From Stomorhina lunata (lineage: Eukaryota > Arthropoda > Insecta > Diptera > Rhiniidae), in the NCBI GenBank assembly GCA_933228675.1, contig OW121742.1:112368239-112432238 (forward strand): DNA of 64,000 nt, in the 5' to 3' direction. This document shows, one piece after another, positions 12,150 to 22,405 of this stretch; within the stretch, counting starts at the first letter, position 1, and every line of letters begins with the position of its first letter. The notes under the pieces are model-generated. The model saw nothing but the letters and a program-made list of their open reading frames with translations. It was not told the DNA's origin and did not search any database. The translations under genes and the position numbers were made by a program.

Positions 12150-12640
12150 TAGAAAGATAAGTAGGAAATTTTTGAAAATTTTCATATAAAAATTATAAGT
12201 TTTTTTTTTTAAATTTCTTGTTAAAATAAGAAAAAATTCCTATAAAAATAAGAAATATTTCCTTTAAAAATAGGAAATTTTTGAAAAACTTCCTTTAAAA
12301 ATAGGACATTTTTCTTTTAAAAATAGGAGATTTTTATAGGAGGTTTTTCAAAATTTTCCTAGAAAAAACTGTTGAAAAATTTTCTATAAAAATAGAAAAT
12401 TAAAAAAAAATCTATAAAAATAGACAGTTTTTGAAAAATGTTCTATAAGAATTTCCTCTAGCAACAAGAAATTTTTGAAAAATTTCTTATAAAAATTTTT
12501 AGAATTTTTTTGTAAAAATAGGAAATTTTTGAAAAATTGCCTTTAGAATAGGAAATTTTTGAAAAATTTTCTTTAAAAATAAGAAAATTTTTAAAATTTT
12601 CCTTTAAGAATTTTTAAAAAATTAGTGACAAAAATAGGAT
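12150..12640 (-). repeat. SatA array, reversed and degenerate
   Basis: Reversed units (TTTTTGAAAAATTTC with AAAA spacers) with heavy indels and a short forward piece near 12,330-12,350. The switch from the forward block lies at about 12,145-12,165. Confidence 0.85.
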
Positions 12641-13983
12641 TTTTTTTTATTTTTGTGCACTTTCCATTGGATTCCTTGATTTTTATCATCAGTAAATTTA
12701 TTTACAAGCCTTCAATTGAATAACAAACTTAATATTTATTTAGTTTTTCTCAATATGAATTTACAAATTGAAAAATAACTTTTTAACTGCGAATTCGTTT
12801 ATGTTGTTTATCCTTCCGTTCATATGTTATTCTGACATTTATGCCATATGTCTGTCTGTCCATTTGAATATCGTTTTTTATAAATACATATATACAACAA
12901 CAACAATTTTGTGCAATCAATTTTGTTCGATTTCATTCGGAAATTTAAATATTTGTTTTAACACACAATTCTGGGTTGTTACTGACGAAAATATTTACAG
13001 ATGTTGTTAAAAAAATAAGAAAATTTTGAAAATAAGTGGAAATGCCCCTATGTGCAAATTTTATCAACTGAATATTAAGTCTCTCAAATTGAGACCAATG
13101 AGGAGACCGAGAAATAGACTACCCATATGCTAAGGCAAAGACTTAGATATAGGTTCAAATATAGACTAAGACATAGATAAAGCCTAGACTAATACTTATA
13201 CATTTATAACGTGATCACTTTATTGGAAATTAAAATTTATTTTACTTAAAATAAATTTAAATTTAAGTCATTAACAATAAACAAATTCAAATTCTTTTAA
13301 TCGCTTTGAAATGTCTTCACCGCCTTTAAAAATTTGTTTGTGTAAAAAAAGACTCTAGGACTTCCGTTTCCTGTGGTGAAGCTTAAATGCCTGCTCATAT
13401 TTATACAAAATCAAAGCGATTATCAAGGCCACACTTACTTTAAAACACATTTACTGGTGGGTAATCGTTATAGTCCAGATTGTACTTGTACTTTTCCTAC
13501 ACCCAAAAAATCTTAAACGTAAACAAACACACGCAATATTTGGTTAGAGAGGTCGATTAACGCACGAAAGTAGGCACTACAAAACAGTGGGCTAAAGAGC
13601 TCATAAATGATAGCAAAAAACTCAAATTCGCCTAATAAAAATTTTAATTTTTAAGAAACATTTAAGGGCTTTAATCTTAATTCTTTGATATTAATTCGTT
13701 TTAAAAGGGGATGCTTTGATTTCTTGTATTGCCTTGTCAATTTAACCCACTGTGCAATGTATTATTATTAATGCCACATTATTTGAGACTAGGAAAAAGT
13801 TTTTGTAGCAAAAAACAAAAACAACTCGATCCCTACAAATAAACACAATTCACTTGTAAAGTTTAACAGTAGATTTCGTTATCGGAATTATAAATTCATA
13901 TACACCTGCAATAAAACGACCACAATAACCTAAAAGGAAACAACACCAGGTCAGAGCTATTAGGGCCTTCTCATCTCAACCAA
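12641..13983. other. Unique AT-rich DNA with a possible small MITE, no gene seen
   Basis: No recognisable coding sequence; an 80-codon frame at 12,768-13,010 is unremarkable. At about 13,160-13,190 there are TAGACTAAGACATAGA and neighbours, an inverted scrap of the 12-bp repeat that forms a large array at 60.1-61.1 kb. The possible 168-bp MITE at 13,585 is listed separately. Confidence 0.6.
13585..13752. mobile_element. Possible 168-bp MITE (CAGTGGGYTAAA ends)
   Basis: CAGTGGGCTAAA at the left is mirrored by TTTAACCCACTG at the right, 11 of 12 bases matching as inverted repeats. CAGTG-type ends occur in hAT-like elements, but I cannot find an 8-bp target duplication. The pair could be chance or an old element. 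Confidence 0.35.
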
Positions 13984-15705
13984 TTTCTATAGAAAAGTTG
14001 ACGTTAGGAAGACTTTTCTATAGAAAAGTTGACGTTAGGAAGACTTTTCTATAGAAAAGTTGACGTTAGGAAGACTTTTCTATAGAAAAGTTGACATTAG
14101 GAAGACTTTTCTATAGAAAAGTTGACATTAGGAAGACTTTTCTATAGAAAAGTTGACGTTAGGAAGACTTTTCTAGAAAAGTTGACGTTAGGAAGACTTT
14201 TCTAGAAAAGTTGACGTTAGGAAGACTTTTCTATAGAAAAGTTGACGTTAGGAAGACTTTTCTATAGAAAAGTTGACGTTAGGAAGACTTTTCTATAGAA
14301 AAGTTGACGTTAGGAAGACTTTTCTATAGAAAAGTTGACGTTAGGAAGACTTTTCTATAGAAAAGTTGACGTTAGGAAGACTTTTCTATAGAAAAGTTGA
14401 CGTTAGGAAGACTTTTCTATAGATAAGTTGACGTTAGGAAGACTTTTCTATAGAAAAGTTGACGTTAGGAAGACTTTTCTATAGAAAAGTTGACGTTAGG
14501 AAGACTTTTCTATAGAAAAGTTGACGTTAGGAAGACTTTTCTATAGAAAAGTTGACGTTAGGAAGACTTTTCTATAGAAAAGTTGACGTTAGGAAGACTT
14601 TTCTATAGAAAAGTTGACGTTAGGAAGACTTTTCTATAGAAAAGTTGACGTTAGGAAGACTTTTCTATAGAAAAGTTGACGTTAGGAAGACTTTTCTATA
14701 GAAAAGTTGACGTTAGGAAGACTTTTCTATAGAAAAGTTGACGTTAGAAAGACTTTCTATAGAAAAGTTGACATTAGGAAGAAAAGTTGACGTTAGGAAA
14801 ACTTTTCTATTGAAAAGTTGACGTTAGGAAGACTTTTCTATTGAAAAGTTGACGTTAGGAAGACTTTTCTATAGAAAAGTTGACGTTAGGAAGACTTTTC
14901 TATATAAAAAAATTGACGTTAGGAAGACTTTTCTATATAAAAAAATTGACGTTAGGAAGACTTTTCTATAGAAAAGATGACGTTAGGAAGACTTTTCTAT
15001 AGAAAAGTTGACGTTAGGAAGACTTTTCTATTGAAAAGTTGACGTTAGGAAGACTTTTCTATAGAAAAGTTGACGTTACAAAGACTTTTCTATAGAAAAG
15101 TTGACGTTACAAAGACTTTTCTATATAAAAAAATTGACTTTTCTATAGAAAAGTTGACGTTAGGAAGACTTTTCTATAGAAAAGTTGACGTTAGGAAGAC
15201 TTTTCTATAGAAAAATTGACATAAGGAAGACTTTTCTATAGAAAAGTTGACGTTAGGAAGACTTTTCTATAGAAAAGTTGACGTTAGGAAGACTTTTCTA
15301 TAGAAAAGTTGACATTAGGAAGACTTTTCTATAGAAAAGTTGACGTTAGGAAGACTTTTCTATAGAAAAGTTGACGTAAGGAAGACTTTTCTATAGAAAA
15401 GTTGACGTAAGGAAGACTTTTTTATAGAAAAGTTGACGTTAGGAAGACTTTTCTATAGAAAAGTTGACGTTAGGAAGACTTTTCTATAGAAAAGTTGACG
15501 TTAGGAAGACTTTTCTATAGAAAAGTTGATGTTAGGAAGACTTTTCTAGAAAAGTTGATATAAGGAAGACATTTCTATAGAAAAGTGGATGTTAGGAAGA
15601 CATTTCTATAGAAAAGTGGATGTTAGGAAGACATTTCTAGAGAAAACTTGACGCTAGGAAGACTTTTCTATAGAAAAGTCGACGTAAGGAAGACATTTCC
15701 ATAGA
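13984..15705 (+). repeat. SatB 31-bp tandem array
   Basis: About 55 copies of a 31-bp unit made of the perfect 18-bp palindrome ACTTTTCTATAGAAAAGT plus the non-palindromic TGACGTTAGGAAG. Most of the array is near identical. Between about 14,750 and 15,140 there are units with insertions (TATATAAAAAAATTGAC) and a partial unit. The last four units (15,540-15,700) are diverged. It shares a 14-bp core, TTTTCTATAGAAAA, with SatC at 61.1-62.25 kb. Confidence 0.97.
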
Positions 15706-15839
15706 CAATTCCTTGTTTTGGGGATAAACATTAGTAACATTTTGGTACTTTTTGTATTTTAAGAAAAATAGTACTCAGAGCAAAAGACAACTTGTCTTAT
15801 GCCAAAATATCGAATTAGTATTTAGTACTTTTTTGGTAT
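15706..15839. other. Spacer between two arrays
   Basis: Unique sequence that includes TGGTACTTTTTG and TAGTACTTTTTTGGTATT. These resemble, in reverse, the GTACCAAA motif found in the 16.8-18.0 kb region and the foldback arms. Possibly the edge of the same old element. Confidence 0.4.
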
Positions 15840-16735
15840 TAGTTTTAGGATGACTCAGTAATTTTAGGATGACTTAGCAGTTTTAGCACGACTCGGGAGT
15901 TTAAGGATGAGTTACCAGTTTTAGCATGACTTTAGAGTTTTTAGGATGACTCAGCAGTTTTAGGATGACTCAGGTGTTTAAGAATAATCAAGCAGTTTTT
16001 ATATTGCTCAGCAATTTTAGGATGACCCAGTAGTTTTAGGATATCTCAGAAGTTCAAGATGACTCTGCAGTCTTAGGATTGCTCAGCAATTTTAGGATGA
16101 CTCAGTAATTTTAGGATGTCTTATAAGTTCAAGAGGACTCTGCAGTTTTAGGATGACTCAGTAATTTTAGGATGTCTTATAAGTTCAAGATGACTCTTCA
16201 CTTTTTAAGTTTTAGGATAAGTAAGTAATTTAAGGACGAGTCAGCAATTTTATCATGAGTCTTTAGTTTAAGGATGACTCAGCAGTTTTAGGATGACTCA
16301 GCAGTTTTAGGAGGACTCAGTTGCTTAAGAATGACCCAGCAGTTTTAATATAACACTGCAGTTTTAGGATGACTCAGTAGATTTAGGTTAAGTCAGTAGA
16401 TTAAAAATGAGTTGGGAGTTTTAGCATGAGTCAGTAGTTTTAGGATGACTCTGTAGTTTTTGGATGACTCAGTTGTTTAAGAATAGCGCAGCGGTTTTAA
16501 TATCACTCACTAGGCTTGGGATGACCTGATGGTTCTACGATGTCTTAGAAATTCAAGATGACTCTGCAGTTTTAGGATGACTCAGTAGTTTTAGGATAAG
16601 TCATCGGTTTTAAGACCAGTCAGCCGTCTTAGAATGACTCAGTAGCTTAAGAATGAGTCAGTCCTTTTATTAAAAGTCATAACTTTTAGGATGAGTCCAC
16701 AATTTTAAGATAAATCAAAAGTTCAAAATTGTCTT
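15840..16735 (+). repeat. 19-bp tandem array carrying TGACTCA motifs
   Basis: About 45 diverged copies of a unit close to TTTTAGGATGACTCAGCAG. I count eleven TGACTCA and two TGAGTCA heptamers (the AP-1 consensus). Several units read ATGACTCAGC, ATGACTCTGC or ATGACCCAGC, which fit the antioxidant-response core RTGACNNNGC. Divergence between units is high, so the array is old or weakly homogenised. Site function is not shown by sequence alone. Confidence 0.88.
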
Positions 16736-16759
16736 TCCGTTTGAACCCTTTTTGATTCC

Positions 16760-17980
16760 TTGAATCAAAAAAGTATATACACGCGTATTTTTAAATATTT
16801 ATTGACATTAAAAAAATACATACATATAAGTAAAAAAAGTACCCTTTTTACCCCTTGATTGTTCCTATTTTTAAAAGATATTAAACTAGTGGCCCTATAT
16901 TTGTATAGCCTTTCCAATTTTAGTTCTGTTTGTCCCTATTGTACCCAGTTTTGCCGCCTAGATGCCGAACTTGTATTCTTTTATGTGCATTACTAATTTC
17001 AATTCCCTTTTTTCTACCCATTTTAATTTCAGAAATATACTGTTACCGATGAGTCCCTTTTTTACCCCCTAAATTGATAAACATTTGATTTGTCTTCCCT
17101 ATCAATCGTCTTTCTTATACATTTTGTTCCTAGCGGTATTGGTTCGGTAGATATACAAAAATTAGAAATGAAGAATTAACCCTTAAATTTGTTTCCATTT
17201 TTACCCCTTAAACTCCAATTTTATTTCTATCATTTTTAGGTCGTTTATATAACGTTCCTAATTGTTTACCTTTTTAAACCGGTTTTACTCCATAAACCAA
17301 GAAAACATGTTCGTTTATTTTCAGCGCAAATTCATTTCTTGTCCATATTTGTTTCACGTTTTTAAATCATAAAATCCAAAGATTTTAAAAGAAAATTCAA
17401 TCCTTTAACCTTTGCAGGTTTTTACATTTTTTTCACATTTTTACCCTTTTTTACCCCTTTAATGAAAAAAGTACCAAATATGCATTATATATTTTTTTTC
17501 AGGATTATCGATTGTCTAAACATTTAGCTTTTATTTTCAATGGTTTTAAAGTTGCATTTGTATACATGGATAGAAAATGTACTTAAAATTTGTGTTAACC
17601 CTTTTTACCCCCTATTTTTGTTTCTATCCCACTAAGTTCGGCGATGTAGCATAAATGATTTTTCTCCTTAACAGAAGAATTTTAAAAATTTCTTTGGGAA
17701 AAATGGTCCTAAAACTATTGTTTACCCTTTTACCCGCTGACCTTTTCTATTTTACCCTTAACCGGCAGAATTTATATATAATGTCATTGATCATGTGAAA
17801 AATTTTTCCCAAAAGGCCCAAGATGAATTAAAACTTACTTTGGACATTTTCTACATTTTCTACATATACTCCCACGCAAAAGTACTTTTACACCCAAACC
17901 TGGAGTTTTTTGTGGCCATAAGAATGTGTGTACTTTTAAGTCTCAAATCTGTTTTATATGGCCTAACAAATTTTTTTTAA
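16760..17980. repeat. Diverged TTTACCCC / GTACCAAA region related to the foldback arms
   Basis: TTTTTACCCCYT-type motifs recur at about 16,850, 17,055, 17,205, 17,450, 17,600 and 17,730. They are interleaved with AAAAAAGTACC motifs (clearest near 17,465, AAAAAAGTACCAAATATG). The same motif pairing occurs in the arms of the foldback at 54,030-54,530 and 54,910-55,400. I read this as an old relative of that element or a diverged tandem repeat of about 150 bp. A 61-codon frame at 17,795-17,980 is unrecognised. Confidence 0.5.
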
Positions 17981-18611
17981 GGGCATTTTATAAACCGAAA
18001 AAGGTAAACAAACAAATAAACGTTTTATGAAAGGGGTCTTCGTCCAATAAAAGCCTTTACATATTTTCGAATATTGAATGTTAACTTATGAGGAAAAAAA
18101 ATATCCTATATGTTGTTGGCTGACCAGATTAAACCAACTGAATAAAAATGTCTGAAATTGCTTCCGTTGGCAAATGCACATTAAGTGCTTACAGACCAAC
18201 GAACGCACTTTTTTCATAACATTTTCATTTAGAGCTGGGGTAATGTAAACCTCACTGAGGGCAAGAGGAAAGGCAAGGAGTTTCCGTTTTTAATAAAATT
18301 ATTAAGGTAAACATATAAGAAGGTAAAAAATGGTTTTAAATTATAGGTGAGACAGTAAAAGGTCGATTGGAGGAAGAAATTTTAGGAAAACTTTGAAATA
18401 TTTAAACTTAATGAATTTCTTTTTTTGGCAAAAATTTTTCTTTTTCTATATAAAATAATTTGAAACCTTTTATTTTTTCGTTTCAGGTGAGATCTGATTT
18501 TTTTGTACAGTTAAAAATTATAAGTAAGTTTTTAGAAATTCTTCGATATTTGAACAAAATTTTAACCAGTCATCGCACAGTGGGAAGTTGAAAACAGAGA
18601 CTGTAACTGTT
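17981..18611. other. Unique AT-rich DNA, no gene seen
   Basis: No tandem structure and no recognisable coding sequence. CGCACAGTGGGAAG near 18,576 resembles the ends of the possible MITE at 13,585, but no partner is seen. Confidence 0.55.
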
Positions 18612-18962
18612 ATAACTTTTATCGTAAAAGTCAGAAAATAAAAGTTATTTTTTGACGTTTATTTTTTCGAGCAGAAATAAAAGTTATTTTTTGACTTTTA
18701 TTTTTTCGATAAAAAATAACAGTTATTTTTGACTGTTATTTTTTCAAGCAAAAATAAAAGTTATTTTCTAACTTTTATTTTTTCGAGCAAAAATAACTGT
18801 TATTTTTGACTTTTATTATTTCAAGCATGAATAAAAGTTATTTTTTGACTTTTATTTTTTCGAGCAAAAATAACTGTTATTTTTGACTTTTATTATTTCA
18901 AGCATGAATAAAAGTTATTTTTTGACTTTTATTTTTTCGAGCATAAATAAAAGTTACTTTTG
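18612..18962 (+). repeat. 39-bp tandem array, left arm of an inverted pair
   Basis: About nine units of 36-39 bp, with alternating versions: AAAAGTTATTTTTTGACTTTT plus TTTTTCGAGCA, and AACTGTTATTTTTGACTTTT plus ATTATTTCAAGCATG. Each unit has internal dyad symmetry (AATAAAAGT and ACTTTTATT). The order of unit types is matched in reverse by the array at 19,084-19,345. Confidence 0.92.
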
Positions 18963-19083
18963 TTTAAATTCATGATAAATTTATTGACGTTTTTTGTCAA
19001 ATAAAGATAATTTTTCAGTGAAAATAACTTGCATATGCTCAAAAATTTATGGAGTTGAGTTTCGTTTTCATAACTAGGATTGA
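18963..19083. other. Loop between the 39-bp inverted arms
   Basis: About 120 bp of non-repeat sequence between the two opposed arrays. In a transcript it would be the hairpin loop. Nothing coding is seen. Confidence 0.7.
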
Positions 19084-19345
19084 GAACATAAAAATAACTT
19101 TTATTTCTGCTCGAAAAAATAAAAGTAACAAAATAACTTTTATTTCTGCTCGAAAAAATAAAAGTCAAAAAATAACTTTTATTTTTGCTCGAAAAAATAA
19201 CAGTCAAAAAATAACTTTTATTCATGATCGAAATAATAAAAGTCAAATATAACTGTTATTTTTGCTCGAAAAAATAAAAGTTAAAAAATAACCTTTATTT
19301 TTGCTCAAAAAAATAAAACTCAAAAAATAACTGTTATTTTTTTTT
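19084..19345 (-). repeat. 39-bp tandem array, right arm of the inverted pair
   Basis: Reverse-complement units of the 18.6-kb array. Collinear with it in unit type: the stretch with AACTTTT, then AACAGTT, then ATTATTTCGATCATGAATAA pairs with the matching run in the left arm with few mismatches. Predicted stem about 260 bp. Confidence 0.92.
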
Positions 19346-19481
19346 TCTAAAAAATAATAATAAGATTTTTAAAAATCATCGCATTTTATGAAAATTTCGT
19401 CCAAGACTATCAAAATGGTATACTTGGTTTTATTCTCCAACATTTCCTTGCGATTGCTTTTCTTAATCAAAAATTCAAAAA

Positions 19482-19515
19482 TAACAGTTATTTTCGGTCC
19501 CTGGTTGAAAAATAT
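19482..19515 (+). repeat. Short shared motif AATAACAGTTATTTTCGGTCC
   Basis: A variant of this motif stands near 8,404-8,427 (AATAATAGTTATTTTCGGTC). It contains the same AACAGTTATTTT core as the 39-bp repeat, so it may be an outlying unit or a dispersed piece of it. Confidence 0.4.
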
Positions 19516-19526
19516 TAATAAAAATA

Positions 19527-20515
19527 TAATTAAAATTTTAATTTTTAAAGTCAAATATCTTTAAAACCGCAAGAGATAGGATATGCATATCGTCATGTTT
19601 TTTATAGATCTTGACCTGAATATTTGTTATATAGAATGATTCTTTAAATTGGTAGGGAAAAGGCAAACTTTTATCGTTTTAAGTAATTTATGAATCTGAG
19701 GTGCCCTACTTTGGGGGTCGATTGTGCTGCCCTAGTATAAGCTAGGATTTCTCGGTTCAAACCATAAACTTTACAACATTTCTACTTTACGGAGCTCAAA
19801 TTATTTTCAAATCGGCCCAACGTTTTAGAAGTTGAAAACTTATTTCCAATATATTTTTTCAACATCCATTTCAACATTTTTTTTCATCCCAAATTATAGT
19901 TTATTTGATTTCGAGGAACTTTGAGTTCGAGGAACTCAAGCTCAACCACAAAATTGATTTTTTTTTAGTATTCTCCCCAAAATTCTCTTCTTAACACATT
20001 TCACTGGAAAAATATAATCGAATAATTGAAAATTTTAATTTTTAAAGTCAAATATCTTTAAAACCGCAAGAGATAAGATATGCATGTCGTCATGTTTTTT
20101 GTAGACCTTAACCTGAGTATCTATTATATAGCATGATTCTTTAAATTGGTAGGGAAAGGGCAAACTTATATAGTTTTAAGTAATTTATGAATCTGAGGTG
20201 CCCTACTTTGGGGTTAGATTGTGCTGCACTAGTAAAAACTAGGATCTTCAGGTTCAAAACATAAGCCTGGCAATATTTCTACTTTATTATTATTTTAAAA
20301 TCGCCCCGACGGTTTAGAAGTTACAAACCTATTTCCATTATATTTTTCCAACATCTCAGCCGCCCGCGGGCATTTATAAGTTTAATCCCAAATTATAGTT
20401 TATATAAGTATGAGTTTGTGTTAGAGGAACTCAAACTCAACCATAAAATTGAAATCTTCTACATCAATCTCCAAAATTCCTTTCTAAACACTTTTCACTG
20501 TCTTAGCTTCTAATA
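19527..20515 (+). repeat. Diverged 497-bp tandem duplication
   Basis: The segment starting near 19,527 recurs at 20,024 with an offset of 497 bp. Landmarks in both, in order: GTCAAATATCTTTAAAACCG, GATTCTTTAAATTGGTAGGG, ATCTGAGGTGCCCTACTTTG, TTAGAAGTT, CCCAAATTATAGTTTAT, GAGGAACTCAA. By eye identity is roughly 80-85 percent with several indels, so this is an old duplication. No coding potential is seen. It could be part of an unidentified transposon. Confidence 0.88.
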
Positions 20516-21149
20516 AATTCTCGCAGTTTTAAAAAATTTTATTATGAAAACAAAATTCTTAAATTAAACAAATACATACATTAACTATAAACATAATATC
20601 ATAAGCCTTTGCATGTTTTCGCTTACATGTTCTCGTCTCGTAAAAATCCTATAAAATTGATAAAATGGTGCCTAGTTTAAGGCGTGCTAGCAACATTTAT
20701 GCTAAATATCATAAATCACTTAAGACTGTCGCAATGACTTTATTTTTTCATTTTTTTTTCTTCGCACTTAGAATTTACTTCATTATTTACGTTTTTGCTT
20801 TGTAGAAAGAAAAAAAAAAAGAAGCATATCTCAAAAAATAAAATAATTTGTTTAGTATAATGAAGATGGAAACAAAATTACTAATTAATGCTTTCATTTT
20901 GTGTTATTTTATTCATATGAGTATAAAGATCTTATATTTCTTATATTTAGAATTGCAAAAGAATGTCATAAAACACATACATAGACTTTAAGCCAAAGAA
21001 AAACGAGCCTAGTTGTTAAATTGTTTAAAATGTAAGGTATACTTTTAGGCTAAATATGAACTCAAAGTAAAATTCAAATATTTTAGTCACTAGTCTCTAG
21101 AATCCAAAAATCTAGTTCGAACTATATTTTAGAATCAAAGAGAATTTAA
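20516..21149. other. Unique AT-rich DNA, no gene seen
   Basis: No repeat array or recognisable gene; A- and T-rich intron-like sequence. Confidence 0.55.
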
Positions 21150-21300
21150 AAAATATGTTGCATACTTTTAAGAGGCAAAAATGTATTTCATACTTTTTAT
21201 AGAAAAATATGTTGCATACTTTTAAGAGAAAAAATTTGTTGCATACTTTTAATAAAAAACTATTTTGCATACTTTTTAGATAAAAATATCTTCCATATGT
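21150..21300 (+). repeat. 27-bp mini-array (TTGCATACTTTTA)
   Basis: Six loosely conserved copies of a 25-28-bp unit, with the CATACTTTT element (CATATG in the last) at 21,161, 21,189, 21,215, 21,242, 21,268 and 21,293. It lies directly before the (AT)n tail of the SINE at 21.3-21.75 kb. Short minus-strand frames here only reflect the repeat. Confidence 0.8.
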
Positions 21301-21336
21301 TTCGATAAAAATAAATGATAATTCCATCAATAACTA

Positions 21337-21450
<114 letters not shown>

Positions 21451-21754
21451 ATAATTTCCCGACAACATTCCAATTGGAACAAGGGGTACTTCTCTCAGAC
21501 AATGAGCTGCATCCGATTCTATTTTTAGACTCATTGAAAGGGAGCTACGTTTTAACGCCGGCTCCGAACGCCAAATGCATTAGTTATAAATGTTTTACAT
21601 AGCCTAATACTCAATAACCAGTGGCTAGCTGAGTTATGAGGTGAACTGCCGCTTTTTTGAAAATTTATTTTTTCAAGTGAGTCTGGCCAGGGATCGAACT
21701 TGGGCCTCTGGTATGCTAGGCATATGACTAAACTGCTATACCACGGCGGTTCAC
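21451..21754 (-). mobile_element. tRNA-derived SINE with (AT)n tail, copy 1
   Basis: Read on the minus strand: a tRNA-like head starting GTGAACCGCCGTGG, an A-box-like GGTATAGCAGTTTAGTC, an anticodon-arm-like GCCTAGCA...CAGAGG and a B box AGTTCGATCCC. Then comes a body of about 220 bp, then (AT)n. It matches the plus-strand copy at 56,909-57,220 from end to end, at roughly 85-90 percent by eye. The AGC loop and GAGG suggest a tRNA-Ala-like source, an inference. It has no coding capacity, as expected for a SINE moved by a LINE. I could not find a clear target duplication for this copy. Confidence 0.88.
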
Positions 21755-22405
21755 GAGTTACTTTAACTAAAGTAAATAAACTAAATCTAGAATTTTTGAC
21801 GACTAAAATAATAGTTAAAATTTGTGGCCTTAACTTTTACAGAAAGACTTTCACAGAAACTTAAAGTTTCTCCAACCCCCAAAAGTATGCAACTTAAATT
21901 TAAACAATATTATTTCCATTTCTTTTCCACCAAAAGTTGCAATTTTCTTTGCATCTAACATTTTAAGAGCCCTTCTCAAACCTCACCTCGTTTTGGTATT
22001 ACTCAAAAGTTACTTTCTTTTTATTCCTATACAAACATTTGCTTAAGTGAATGAATTTTCAAGAATAATCAGGTGTAACCTTGTGTGTGTTTCCCTGTGT
22101 ATGTAGGTTTTATATTTCTTTGTAAGAGTGTATGTGTCTTATTTTTACTAAAAACTTTATACAGTAATTGAATTTATAATTAGTTTTATGCAAATGTTTT
22201 AACAACACGCAATATTTTCTTTACAGTTTTTTTTCTTGTCAACTGTTTTATTTCTTACTTTTATTCAAAGGACTTACAGCATTTGCTTTAGCTTTTGATG
22301 ATGCACAATGGGGCAAAACAACAAAAAAAAAAACAACGTCATAACAAAATAAAGTCACCTTTTGTTTTAAATTAAAACGGATTCCTATAACCCAAACGTG
22401 ATTCT
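21755..22405. other. Unique AT-rich DNA, no gene seen
   Basis: No repeat or recognisable gene. A 63-codon minus-strand frame at 22,248-22,439 runs into the 23-bp array and is unrecognised. Short GT-rich tract near 22,083-22,105. Confidence 0.55.
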
